Shown here: positions 22,036 to 33,700 of the stretch, piece by piece
Position numbering within the stretch: the stretch's first letter is position 1
Layout: every line of letters starts with the position of its first letter
Source: Pleodorina starrii
Lineage: Eukaryota; Chlorophyta; Chlorophyceae; Chlamydomonadales; Volvocaceae
DNA: 64,000 nucleotides
NCBI GenBank assembly: GCA_030267565.1
Contig: BRXU01000034.1
Span: forward strand, 823,501 to 887,500
Direction: 5' to 3'
Position numbers and translations under genes: made by a program
The notes under the pieces: generated by a model
The model's database searches: none
What the model was told of the DNA's origin: nothing
What the model saw: only the letters and a program-made list of their open reading frames with translations

Positions 22036-25000
22036 TTAGGTGGCGACCCTCGGGATGGCGTGCATCAGCAGCCCCTTCTCCCCCGGCTTCAGTGTGGTCT
22101 CCTGGCGGGAAGCCGCCACCACGCCTGCAGCCGCATGCACGGAGGGGCACGGTGGGTGAGGGTCGGGGGGTGTTTCAGCGAGGCCTGTTGGGGCTTCCTT
22201 CACAATACGAGTTCAGGTCCCGTGAGGGCGTGGAAAGAAGTTGACGGCTGGGGCATGAGAGGGAGGGAGGAAAGAGGAAGCCACACGACTGCTTGCTCGC
22301 TCGCTTTCAGTGGAACCCAGGCTGGCAGCTCACCTTCCACTCCGCCCATCTCGTCCGCCAGTTGGAACCTGCAGTGGATAGATGGGTCGGTGGTTGGGTG
22401 GGTGGGTGGTTGGGTGGTGGATGAAGGGCCCGTTGCGAATGTGATACCGGTACTCACGCATGCCCCTCTATGCAAACAGATAGCCCTTATCACCCGTCTT
22501 GGACTTGGCCTGCTGCCCCTCACTCGTCCCATATCTTGCCTTCAACCTTGAATTTACCACGCACGCTGTCGCACGCACTCCGTCCTTACCTGAACCTGCC
22601 GCACAGCACCGCCAGCACCGTCCGCAGCTCCAGGAGCGCCAAAGACTGCCCCACACAGTTGCGTGGACCCTCGCTGAAGGGGATCCAGCCCCGGGCCTGC
22701 ACGGAGCGGAGTCGTTGGCCGAGCGGAACCAAATCGGCAGCGGCGGCGGGAAAGGCAAGCATGTCCTGATTAGGCCGGAACCGAGCCTCAATCGATCCGG
22801 TCGGGTGCTGAGCCTCACCGACGCGGTCGCAGCGGCCTTGACCACCTCATCCTCCTCGGGAGCGGCCGCACCAGCCGCGGCACCGTTGCTGCTCGCGGCA
22901 CCGCCACACCCACTGCCGCCACCGTTATCGTCATTGGGCCCCTGCGGCGCCTGGTCTTGCGCCGGCCCCAGCCCCTGCGGCGCCAGCCAGCGGTCGGGCC
23001 GGAACTCGTTCGCGTCCGGGCCCCAGACGCCCTTGGATCGCTGCAGCGCGTAGAAGGGGATCTGCACACGGCGGGGGGGGGGGGTTGCGAGCGGGACACA
23101 TCCAGCGGGGATTAACACAGAGCGGTGCAACAAAAGGCGCGTGATCACAGCCGCGTGTTGGGACCAACTGACTCCCTCCCTGGAGGAGCAGTTATCATAC
23201 CCCGCACCGACTCACCCACACCACGGTGCCCGCCGGCACGTCGTAGCCCGCCAGCTTGGTGTCCCGTGGGACCGTCCTGTGGGCGTGTGCAGCAGCAGCG
23301 GAGAGGCACGAAGGCACGGGGATGATTTTCGGGCCGTTAGAATGATTGATGAGAGGATCGTCCAGGATCGTCCTGCCTGAGAGGATCGTCTCATGGGGTG
23401 GAGGACTCTAGTTTCCACTGCTTGGATTCGCGGGAACCCCGGTTCGAATCTGACGTTCCTCTAATGGACGCCGTGTGCGGTGTGCCCCACCTGACAGTGC
23501 CCCCGCCCGCCGGCGGCATCAGCCGCAGCGCCTCCTGAATGACCGCGTTGAGGAAGCGGAGAGCGCCCAGGTCGCCCCACGCCACCGGCCGCGGCTCGGG
23601 GCGGGCGGGTGTGGCCAGCAGCCCACAGGCGTCCAACTCCGCCGCGATCCGAGCCTCCACCTGAAGTAGTCAATTCCACAAGCAGCAGGGTTGCCATCTG
23701 ATCGCGGGCGAGCTGTCGGGGTGGCCTGTGGTTCCAGTGCCATGCGCGAGTGGGTGCATGTGCGCATACACGAATTGGATGAAGCGTCTGTCGTGCGAAT
23801 TGCGCAGGAAGAGGTCGGGGGTCAGCAGTAGAATGAAGAAGACCCGACGGCTGGAACGCGCGACCCTCGGAGCAGGCGGGGGACATCACGGACCCTCAAG
23901 CCGTAGGCCCACATTCCCAACACCGCAAACCCGAAGCTCAACAACGCCCACCTGCTCATCGCTCGCAATGAACATGAGCGCCCAGGCGATAGCGTGCGCC
24001 GTTGTTTCAAAGCCCGCGATCCAAAATGTGGCCGTCTCGGCGCGCAGGGCCTTGCCCGACAGGGCCTTGCCTGCACGCGTGTCCGTGCGTCGAGATGCAG
24101 GCGGACGGGCGGGCAGGCGGGCGCTGAGCAACCATTTTATGAGATGAGATGCGCGCAGATGTTTGGAATGGACATGCGGGGGTGGGAATCCGCACATCGG
24201 CGGGCAGGTCCCCGGTTCCGAATGCGAGGGAGGGCCTCGCAGCCGCAGCTGGATGACCGACGGTGTAGCGCCATGTATGGAAGGTCGGCAAGCGCAAGTG
24301 CACAGTCACAGCCGCCCAGAACAGCTCGCCGTGCTCTTGCTCGGTGTTGTAAGGGCCCTGTCAAGTGCCCACCATCGCATAGGCCCTCCCCTCACCCGCG
24401 CCGTCGGGTGGGGGGCGACCTCCTACGTTCCACACAGCCTGATGACCGCTCGGTGGAAAATGGGCCGACCAAAGGGCAGCAACTGATACCCGGTACCTGA
24501 TATCGGTCATCCAACCCAACTCACCCGTGTTTGGGTCTGTGAAACTCAGCAGGTGCGACAGCAGGCAGTGGGGTGCGGGCGGCCGCTCCCGGAGGTCCTC
24601 AAGCGCCCGCCGGACGATGGCATCAAATCGTACTCGGTCCGCCCAAAACTCACGGGTCTCCTGCCGTACGTAGAGCGAATGTGCCGTATACCGTCGTACA
24701 ACCGGTGGCAAAAGGAGATTCGGGGGCAAAATATCATCCATCCAAGCAGCTGTGGACATTTAGGATACCGTACGCATACAGCGTTTCTGGTGTGGTGGCA
24801 TGGATGGTGCCCTCGCCTCACGACTAACCGAGGAATAGTGCCCACCTTGCGCCACCAGAACCAGCGGTTTAGCGGGTTGTGATCCCGCTGCAGCGACACC
24901 ATCAGCTTGCCGACCGCCTCCAGAGCCTCGCTGCGGCCGGAGCTCAGCGCGTTGAAGTCACGGTCGAACGCAAAGCGGCCTGTACGGCGCCGCATGGTAC

Positions 25001-27009
25001 GGCAAAGCGAGTACGGCGGGCTGTTGTACAATGAGGAGGCAACCTTCAAAGGCACCGAGTGGGGGCACTGCGGGTGCGGGTGCGCGCGGGACCCGCCATA
25101 TGGACCCACGTCCACATCCAAGGAGACAGCTTCGAGAGCGGCTTACCCAAGAAGCAAGCCCCGGTCGGTAGGTGACGCCGACGACACATACAGAAGCAGC
25201 AGCAGCAGCAGTGCAAGCTACCGGGCGCTCAGTCACACTCGCCAACCCTTACTTCATCCATCGGCGTGTCAGCACGTAGCCAGCAATGCCAGGTCCAACA
25301 AAACAGTATGGCACCCACCGATGACGTCAACGGTGAGGCGCTGCGCCGCGAGGTCCATGTCAAGCGATGCGAACGACCCGTGGGTCAGCAGCTGCTGCAC
25401 CAGGCGCTCCGTCAGCACCACCAGCTCCGGAAAGAACCGCCTGCAGGGGAGGACGTCAGGAGGTCGAGGATGAAGGCGCTTACCCTCCGAGGAGCGGAGC
25501 GGAGCGGAGTCGACCATAATCTGGCGTTTATTGGCTCCCGGATACGCGAGATCTCACAGCCTTTGGAAAGTCAAAGTCTCCGGTAAGCAAACCTGAATCC
25601 CTGTCGAATCGAGTCGCAGCCTAGCTGGCCTAAAACCCGGGCTTGGCAGCTTCTCAGGCCCTCGTTCTTACCCATCTCCAATACCTGTTTCCGATTGACC
25701 GACCTGAGGTTTGCGGTGCTGAAGGCCGGCGTGACGGCCTTGCGTATGGCACGGTGGTACGACGCCGTTGGTACGGTAACTATGTTGGGGTGCGTGTCGC
25801 GGGTAATCTGTGCAAGCAAGGGGCGGCCAGCGGCGGGGGACAAGCGCATGACGCAGCTACTCAGATTCCGTACTACTTATACGGCATGTCTAGGAAGGCA
25901 GCGAAGGTGTCCCACAGTTATCGTGCATCAACACCATCAGGCAGCTGCAGTACTCACAGGAGCTATCGACCGTAACCGTCCTAACCGACGCCAGAGGCCC
26001 CAACGTACCGGCAAACAGGTACGGAAGCCGCGTATCTATTGCGACCAACCCGGCATGACCGCACCTACACCGCTGCTACCTGCTACCTGCCCTGCCTGCC
26101 CTGCGAGTCAACAGGTACATGCACCGCCGAGCGGCGGCTCACCCGGCACCCGCTTTGGCCTGTTCCCTTTCCCTTTATTTTCCGCGAAATTATCAATGGT
26201 CACGACACAACACAGGAACAGACTCTCGTGACTTTCTCACCTTCTCCATAAATTTGTACGTCATCGCGCTTTTGTCGTACCGCTCCACTTTGATAACCGT
26301 CGCCACCGCTTCAGGCTCCGTGAGGATGACGGCCTGCGCGGCGGTACGAATGTACGACATACACACGCAAGCACACACACACGCGCGGCACGTGCGGTTT
26401 GAGGGGTGCCACGTGAAGCGCCGAGATGGTCACGCAAGGGCACAATGGTCGGGGAGGACCACTGGACCAGGTCCGAAGCAAGTAAGGTAACACATCCCTC
26501 GCTCCAGCGCTGCGTCCGACTTGCGGCACAGACGACTGGCCTCGCGCCGCAAGCGGCAGCCTCCGCATTGCCGTACATTTGGGCAATGCCGAAGCCACCC
26601 CCGACAGTAGTCTGGGACTCGCGGTAGGTTCCGCGTCCATCTCCCGAGCCCTCTATCTCCAAATGCGACAACGGCAGAGGGGGCAGCAGTGCGCTCACGC
26701 CCGCGCGCGGATGCGAGTGCGCCCGGGAACACTCCCAGCTCTTATTACCATGGCGCCCGGCAACCCAATCTTGTATATTGGCCCGTACTCCTCCGTCCAC
26801 TTTGCCAGCTGCTGATGCACGGGGTTGGCGATCAGGTCGAAGATGTGACCCAGCAGGAAGTGGCCGGGCGGGCCGGGCACTTGGCGGAGCTTGCGCCGCA
26901 GCGGCAGGCAGGACAGGAAGGGCCACAGCATCTGGTGCAGCAGGTACACCAGCGGCGCCACCGCGGCCACGACCACAAAGACCAGCATCGCGGGGAGGGC
27001 CGTCTCCAT
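22036..27009 (-). CDS. Cytochrome P450 monooxygenase, membrane-anchored
   Basis: Thirteen exons: 27009-26749, 26333-26241, 25807-25704, 25440-25319, 24979-24846, 24660-24525, 24070-23952, 23660-23491, 23276-23216, 23061-22819, 22696-22590, 22368-22334, 22124-22036 (TAA). All junctions keep phase, giving about 557 residues, the normal length. Order of motifs: an N-terminal membrane anchor (residues 1-32), the proline hinge PGPPG near 44, I-helix AGFETT near 303, K-helix EALR near 366, FRPDRW near 420, and haem-binding [10 protein letters not shown] with Cys near 494. The ATG at 27009 is chosen because the anchor follows directly; an in-frame ATG at 27099 would add 30 residues. P450s oxidise hydrophobic substrates using NADPH-derived electrons, usually at the ER. 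Substrate and family are not assigned. Oddities are a roughly 50-residue Gly/Ala/Asp insert before the haem motif and an uncertain exon 10-11 junction. Confidence 0.9.
23400..23455 (+). repeat. tRNA-like B-box segment in a P450 intron
   Basis: GGTTCGAATCT is a good B-box match and is preceded by an anticodon-arm-like GGACTCTAGTTTCC. No convincing D arm or acceptor stem is present. Probably a tRNA-derived repeat fragment, lying in the intron between P450 exons 8 and 9. Confidence 0.25.
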
Positions 27010-29615
27010 CTCTATCGTCGTTACGGAGCCTTTTCGGGCGGGTAAGCTGGAAAGCGTGAGGAGAGCGCGATGGCCCGGTAGCCCGCTGGGCTGACCCAAA
27101 GCCCCCCAACAGCGACGAGTTTCACTGTTGCCCCAGCTGTTGCTGTTCGATGCGGTGGCCCGGAGAAAATTGTGTTAGAGGCGACGCCCTGTGGCGGCAG
27201 ATGCTTCAGTAAGTGTAGGTGTACTTTGGGCCCCCGCGAGTCCAAGGTCCTTCGTTGATATGTATGGCCCCTGGGGAAGTGCATCGGGGTGTTGGTGTGA
27301 CGCGGGTGATACTGTCTCAGCAGGCCTTTGGCGTGTATGTAGCTGCCGTTGCGTCAGCGCTGCGCCACTGCGCATCTACGCTGGTTGCGTTGCGCGCTCG
27401 TGTATGACGTCCTCGCTGCCGCTCGTCCTTGGCATCCAAAGTCGATCGCTCGTCCAAGGTTGTATGCGGCTCTTTCTCATCGAAATAAATAAATCGGTAC
27501 TTTCGCTGTTTGCGTTGTAAGCCATCATTGTAAGCCATCGGACATTGTGTCAAAGGTGTTGGTGTGCTCAACTACCCGAGGAGGCATGGGCCTTTGCTTC
27601 CATGCTGAGCGCCTGAGCGCCTGATTAGGCGCCCCTAGGAGAAGGCTCCGCTCTTATGTTTGCGGTTCGCACGCAGTCCGGATGTTCTGCGCGGAAATAG
27701 ATTTGGGTTGGCTCCAAATATATGGGACGGAGCCCTCGCCGCGGAACAGCTTTGGAGGGGGCGACGCCATCTGGCGTTGGCATTGTGTGATGACTCAGAA
27801 GTCAAGTGAAGTGCGCCTGCCGACCGAGTGGGCTTAGGTCGACAAACGTATCTGTACGTACCTCCTCTACTCGGTGGTATGCTTCTGCGGGACTTTGTAA
27901 ACATTTCGTGGTAAACGCTGCGGTCAATTCAAATGCGACGTTTGAACACATCTACCGATACCGCTTGGCCAACCGACCAACCAACCAACCAACCAACCAA
28001 CCGACCAGAGGCCTGTCAAGTACTGAAGCACAGCAGCACTACCACTGAAAATCCTGATTGTGACAAACCGACGGCACTGTGATAGCCTCGCAGCGCCAGA
28101 CGGCAGACGACATGACAAACGAAGCAAGTCGGTTTGGTAGGTACAGTGAGTTCCAGACCCTCTCGGAAGAGGAGAGAGCCAGCAAGCCCGCTGGGCGCTG
28201 GCTGATGAGCCCAGGTGCGCACGGATGCGCAACAGGCAACCGACAACGGCCGTCAACCGTTTCGCGCCTCTGACCTCCCACACGTGCACGTGCTTTCATG
28301 CACAGCATGAACATGAATCGACTGAAGCTGACGTAAAGACATAAGGACAAAGGGCTGGAAATCCGCAAAGGGCTGTAGCCTGGTTGGTGATCCAGGGTGT
28401 CGCGGGATACCGACAAGTCTGGAAGCGGGCAGCCTACACTGATGACTACTCGGGGCGCACATGACTCACGCGATTACTAATACCACATCACTAACGTACG
28501 AATGAAGCAGTTCGCTGGCCTACTGCCCTCTAAAATCCATCCATGTAGTAAGGGAAGAAAGTCAACAACCTGGCAGCTGTGTGTGCGAGCGAGGAAAAAG
28601 AACGCTCGGCACACTGCAGTGCGTACCACAGCCTGTACGACAGCACCTGCACGGCACTCATGCATGTACCACCCGTCCTCACTACATGTAACGCTACGTA
28701 ACCTAACGTCGACGGGCTACATGCCGTACTTGGATTCCCGCACACACTACCGCGGAGGGGAAAGCCCTGCTGCTGTCCTCGCGGTGAATTGCCTGCCTGC
28801 CTGCCGGCTTGAGCGACGTGAGCGGATGTAGCGGAAAGGAGCCTCCCCTCCCCAGTATTGCAGGGTCCAGGATCGTCCCTTAGCTGCGGTATCCTTTTCC
28901 TTGCCCCCACCCCCAGTGAACGGCCTTTGCCTCGCGCCCTGCACTTGCAGCAGGACGGTCATTATCCGCACATACACGACGGTGCGACTTTGGAAGTGCC
29001 GCCAGCACGTGTCACCCTTCAGTTCAACAAACTCAGCAGCAGGGCCGCACATCGACGCCACGTAACGCCAACCAAGTACGACCCCCAATGGACCCCAAAT
29101 ACCGTACCTCGAAGAACAAAGATCAACCCTCCCCCCGATAATCAGTCTTCTCGCCCAGATGGGCATCGCCCCAGTGCCACATTCGCATGTGCCCTGCGAA
29201 TCCTGATCTTGATGTTCAACGAAACTGTCGTATGCAACCATCAACCGTCAACCGCTGGTTTCAGAGCCTCCACAACGCTGGTCGTTTGGGCGGATTTCCG
29301 AGTCTCTCACCGCCATGGCCTCCATGGCTGGTGCAAACTCTCCGATTACGGTAACGAGCAAATGCAGCAGCGCACACATCAAGCAGCTGCTGCTGGTATA
29401 GCCAGCTGCTGCAGGTGCCATAAGGTGCTGTGCCCGCCCTTACCGCCGCCCTCACATCACGGCTGCCCCTGCAGCCCTGAACCTATAACCCGTACCCATC
29501 CATACATCATCCTTACGCCCTTCAAGCTACAAGCTACCCCACGACAACAACCTGACAGCAAGTCAGCCCCTGCCGACCACAGCATCGCAAACCCCCTTTG
29601 ACTTGCGGCAATGGC
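27010..29615. other. Intergenic region upstream of the P450 gene
   Basis: No coding sequence is supported. The P450 5' flank is at the left. A CCAAC microsatellite lies at about 27968-28003. Short frames on both strands lack motifs and overlap each other. Confidence 0.55.
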
Positions 29616-31574
29616 TCACAGACCGTCCGCCGTCGGCTCCGCCGCCGCCGCCGCCCCCGCCGCCGCGAGGGGGCCCGCCGCCATCGCGGCCGCGTAAGCT
29701 CCGCCCGCCGCCGCCGCCGCTGCAGCCGCCGCCGCCGCGACGGCCGCCGCCGCCGCGCCGTCCAGCGCCGCTCTCCGCGCGATCGCCCTCAGAAGAAACT
29801 GCAACATCAGCCCTGCCGACGTCGCCCACGCCGCCAGCGCCATGCCCGCCGCCAAGCCGACCGCCGCCGCCGCCAGCGCCAGCCCCAACGCATAGCCCAC
29901 TACCGACAGCGCTGAAACCACCCACAGACCGTTCCACAGGCACAGCAGCACGCAGCAGAACACCACCGGCGCCGACGCCGTCAGCAGCAGCGCCCCCACC
30001 GCCAGCCACGGCAGGAGCACCGCCGCCGCCGACGTGCACCGCGCCACCAGCGGCGGCACCAGAAGCTCACGCGCCACCGCCGCAAGGTCGCCGTACGAGT
30101 AGGCGCCCGTCGACAGCAGCTGAATCGTTGCGCAGACACGCAGGACCTCCGCCGCGGCGAGCAACGGCCGGCAGCGAGTGGCCCGTGGGTCGGCGCCGGC
30201 GCGCAGTAGCAGCCGGATGGCGGCGGTGCTGCCGGCGGCGCAGGCGCGCACCAGCGCCTCGCTGCCATTGACCCGTGGGTCGGCGCCGGCGGCCAGCAGC
30301 AGCTTCACAACCGTTACGTGGCGGGCGGTGCGGTACTGGCTGGCGGCGGCGAGCGCCGGCGCGAGCCGCGCGGCGACGTCAGCGTCGCGCCACGGCTCCG
30401 CCGCCGCGCACTTTGCGACGGCGGCTCCGCCACCGCCACCTCCGTCGCCGCCGTCCACTTCGCTGCGGTTTCGGAGCAGGCCGACGGCTTGCAGCAGCAG
30501 CCGCGCCAGCGGCTCGTTGCCGCACCAGCAGGTCGTCTGCAGCGCCACCGCGACGGCGCACGGCGGCGCGCCGCGGTTGATGAGCTCCCTCACAACGGAG
30601 GTGTGGTTGGCACGGGCCGCGCCGCGCAGCAGCGCTACCAGGGCCTCAGGGCCAGAGCAGCCGCCGCCGCCGCCGCCGCTGCGGAGCACCAGCCACTGCT
30701 GATCGGGAGCCGGCGGTGGGGGCTCCGGCTGCTGCTGCAGTGGCGGCGGTTGTTGCTGCTGCGGCACCCACTGCGCCAAGGGAACTGGCAGCGGCGCCGG
30801 CACCAGCGGCAGTCCCAGCTCTTGCGGTGGCGCTGGCGGCGCCGGCGGCTCTTGGTCCTGCTGTTGCGGTTGCTGCGGCAGCGGCAGCGGCGGCGGCAGC
30901 GGCGGTGGGGGCGGTAGAGGTGGCGGTGGCGGTGGCTGCGCCAGGGGAGGTGGCGGCGCTGGCGGCAGCTGCCGCTGCTGACGCCGCGGCGACATCGCCG
31001 GCGGCGCCGATAGCGCCGCCAGGCCGACGGCGCCCTCCGCTGCCAGCGCGCGTACGAAAGCGAGTGCCGCCTCGTCGTGCCTCTCGACCGGCACACCGCG
31101 CAGTAGCGCCCGGAAAATCGCGCCTCCGCCGCTGCCGCCGCCAGTACTTCTGCCGCCGTCGCCGCTGACGCCACCGCCGTTGCCGTTGTAACTGCCTGCG
31201 TAGGCGTAGATCGCTGCCGCTTCCCGACCGTGGCGGTTAACCAGAAATTTCGCGGCTAGGGCGGGGTCCGACAGGGCGCCACGCCAGGCATCGCGCAGCG
31301 CCCGGCAGGATTGTACGGCACCGCCGGCGGACCCCGCGGCGGAGACGAGGATGCCTTGGAGCAGCGGCTGTGGCAGGGATGTGATACTAGCGGGGACAGC
31401 GCCGCCGTCTCCGGCAGTACCTTCGCCGCCGTTGCCACTGTTGCCGGTTCGCGACTCGTCAGCTGCGATTCTGTTATGGCCGTTGAGAGAGCGGTGTCGG
31501 CCCTTACGCCGCAACTGAGTCAGCGGGTCCAGCAGTGTCGCGAACAACCCGCGGGAAGGCCAGGGCAGGACCAT
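29616..31574 (-). CDS. Single-exon ankyrin-repeat protein with C-terminal membrane segments
   Basis: An uninterrupted 652-residue frame from ATG 31574-31572 to TGA. Residues about 68-120 (LPQPLLQGILVSAAG and following) resemble an F-box or leucine-rich adaptor start, a weak call. Pro/Gln runs occupy about 200-290. Ankyrin-type repeats lie at about 310-365 and 415-505 (VVKLLLAAGADPRVNGSEAL, IRLLLRAGADPRATRC). At least two or three hydrophobic helices follow at about 515-610, then a poly-Ala tail. Ankyrin repeats bind partner proteins; with the helices this suggests a membrane-bound scaffold. The absence of introns is unusual beside its intron-rich neighbours and could mean retrocopy origin. 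A partial copy lies at 36383-36750. Confidence 0.85.
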   Translation of the reverse strand: MVLPWPSRGLFATLLDPLTQLRRKGRHRSLNGHNRIAADESRTGNSGNGGEGTAGDGGAVPASITSLPQPLLQGILVSAAGSAGGAVQSCRALRDAWRGALSDPALAAKFLVNRHGREAAAIYAYAGSYNGNGGGVSGDGGRSTGGGSGGGAIFRALLRGVPVERHDEAALAFVRALAAEGAVGLAALSAPPAMSPRRQQRQLPPAPPPPLAQPPPPPPLPPPPPLPPPLPLPQQPQQQDQEPPAPPAPPQELGLPLVPAPLPVPLAQWVPQQQQPPPLQQQPEPPPPAPDQQWLVLRSGGGGGGCSGPEALVALLRGAARANHTSVVRELINRGAPPCAVAVALQTTCWCGNEPLARLLLQAVGLLRNRSEVDGGDGGGGGGAAVAKCAAAEPWRDADVAARLAPALAAASQYRTARHVTVVKLLLAAGADPRVNGSEALVRACAAGSTAAIRLLLRAGADPRATRCRPLLAAAEVLRVCATIQLLSTGAYSYGDLAAVARELLVPPLVARCTSAAAVLLPWLAVGALLLTASAPVVFCCVLLCLWNGLWVVSALSVVGYALGLALAAAAVGLAAGMALAAWATSAGLMLQFLLRAIARRAALDGAAAAAVAAAAAAAAAAAGGAYAAAMAAGPLAAAGAAAAAEPTADGL

Positions 31575-33100
31575 CCCAGCGCCTTCCGCTGCAGAGCAAA
31601 AAGCTTTTTGCGTGTCAGCAATAATGAGACGGATCTTTGCTTTATGAAAGCTGGCAATTTATTAAGACGGCTTACTGGCTCGCAGGCTCCGCCGCCTCTT
31701 GCTTGGCCGGCAGGGTCAGCCTCCTCCGCGCGAAGCCGAAGGAAAGCGTCACCTTGCTGGCTGCCCCGCTCGGGCTGCCGCCGGCCTCTCGACCAACGTA
31801 ATCTACTGTGTTTCGATCTGCAAATGAAGTACCGGAACTGGTTAACTCTATTGCTCCATCCCTGATCTGCCTTGGTGTTCTCGAGAAAGGGAATGGTGGC
31901 GGTCCCAAGGTCACGTGCGATCGGTCCAGCTGGCCAAGAAAGGTTCAAGCCCTAGCTTCTGGATGTTGCACCGACGCTGCGTATTCACCTGTGCCTCGTC
32001 ACGCGGAAAAAATGAGACGGCTTGCAAAGTAGCTCGATGCCCCGCCGTTCAGGGCATTAAAGGCCCTGGAGGAAGGGTTTGCTAAATTGATAGTTGCCAA
32101 ATCGCTTCCTGCGCTTCCTGCCAATCTGTACTTCGCGTACGAGTTTGGGGCACACGCGGCACACGCCTTTCCGCCTGTGCACCGTTACCCGCTTGCGACA
32201 CATCATCAACGAACGACCCTCTGGATGGGCCGCTGTGCGGTTAAGTCTCCGCAAACTTTTAGTGTATCGACCAAGTGCGTGCCGTGAACGGCTTACATCC
32301 AGATGGGCACGCAGGGGCACGCTCGCAACATCCGTCACCATTTTGCCTTTTGAGTTCAAAGATGTTTGTCCGGACTGATAATCCGGGAATTGAGCAAAAC
32401 GCCTCGAAAATTACAAGTTATGATAATCATGGAAGCTATGCTCCTACTGCTTTGGCGGGGTCGCGGGTCGGGCGCTGTGTGCGCTGGTCAGGATCATGCG
32501 ATTCCCGGCGGTTTGGCTGGTCCAAGGTTTCGTCAACGAGCGCCAGTATATTATGATAATTTGGAGCACCGATCACCTATGGCCCAAGTAACACAGATTT
32601 GCTCTTCCATTTTTGCACAGCTAGGTGCTAGGCTCCGCAGAAGGCCTCGATAGGGGCAGAAAGCCAGCGACGCCCAAGCCTCCGGCGTGGCCCACGGGTC
32701 AGCCGACAGAAGCATTTGCCAAGCCAACATCCGCCAACATACTCTTACGGATCTAACCGTAGCTACAATATTAATAAAGAAGTAACTTTTGAGAGTATAT
32801 CAAAACTGCGCGCATGGCGGCAAGGCCTCTGTGGCAGCTTACGCCGCAGGCATCTTATTACAGAAGGAGCTATGGAAAACGTATGACGATGGCGCATGTA
32901 GGATCTGTATATTTGTAAAGCTGTGAAAGAAAGTTTACGGTGCTGATGTCTCGTGTTTGGCGATGAGCCCGGCCCGTTCACCTCTTTCCTCCAAACTGAT
33001 AGGTTTTCATGAGAAATCATCGTTCGTTACACACAAAGGGTACCTGCAAGCAATGAAAGCCGTCTTCATTCGGTAGGTAGGCCGGGTGAGGGCCGGCTAC
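31575..33100. other. Intergenic region upstream of the ankyrin gene
   Basis: No coding sequence is supported. It includes a roughly 105-bp stretch (32892-33003) that was reused in the chimeric copy at 36742-36855. Confidence 0.55.
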
Positions 33101-33187
33101 CGCGAAACTTTAATAATCAGGGAGGCGGGTAAAGCCAACCAACCCCCTGTCGCAGACAGGCCGACGTTCGTACCCCACGCCCTTCCG

Positions 33188-33361
33188 AGGGCCACAGCCG
33201 CAAGCTAGGGCTTGCGCCGACCACGCACACCGAGGCTTGCGCCCCACCGCCCTTAAGAGGGCCACGGCCGCAAGCTAGGGCTTGCGCCGACCACGCACAC
33301 CGAGGCTTGTGTCCCACCGCCCTTAAGAGGGCTGCGGCCGCAAGCTAGGGCTTGCGCCGAC
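33188..33361. repeat. Tandem 70-bp repeat with two hairpins per unit
   Basis: Units start at 33188, 33258 and 33328, the last being partial. Each unit holds GCAAGC-TAG-GCTTGC and GCCCTTAAGAGGGC palindromic words, so each could form two small stem-loops. The array follows directly the stop codon of the zinc-knuckle frame on the minus strand, as a 3' UTR of a retroelement would. Confidence 0.85.
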
Positions 33362-33385
33362 GACCCAAGCCCAATGATGTCCGCT

Positions 33386-33700
33386 ACTTCGGCGGGTTCG
33401 GGCACTCCTTGGCCCAGTGGCCCATGGCGTTGCACTTGTAACACGGCCCCTTGGGAGCCTTCGGCGCCGACGGCCCAGCCGCGGCCGCCACCTGCGCCGG
33501 TTGCGCCTTCCCGGGGTCCTAGCAACCTTCCGGCTCTCAGCTGCAGCCTTGATGGCCTTCGTCAGCGCCTTCTGCTCTTCCTCCGTGGCCGCACCCGCCC
33601 CCACACTCGTACCAGCAACAACAGCAGCAGCTGTCGCCGCCGCCGCACCCGCCGCAGCAATCCGTACAACCGCCACCGGATCAGCCGTACCAGCACTGGT
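33386..33700 (-). pseudogene. Retroelement Gag-like CCHC zinc-knuckle remnant
   Basis: On the minus strand, CYKCNAMGHWAKEC (CX2CX4HX4C) ends in PNPPK and a stop at 33386. This is the nucleic-acid-binding knuckle of retrotransposon Gag proteins. Upstream, LTKAIKAAAESRKVARTPG lies in another frame. A one-base shift near 33511 would join the two, so the gene is probably broken. Further upstream the frame becomes the antisense of a Gln/Pro-coding exon copy (33585 onward). No reverse transcriptase or integrase is present nearby. Confidence 0.6.

Noticed and set aside
28858..29601. A 247-codon plus-strand frame in the intergenic region
   Set aside because: No recognisable motif and no homolog-like features.
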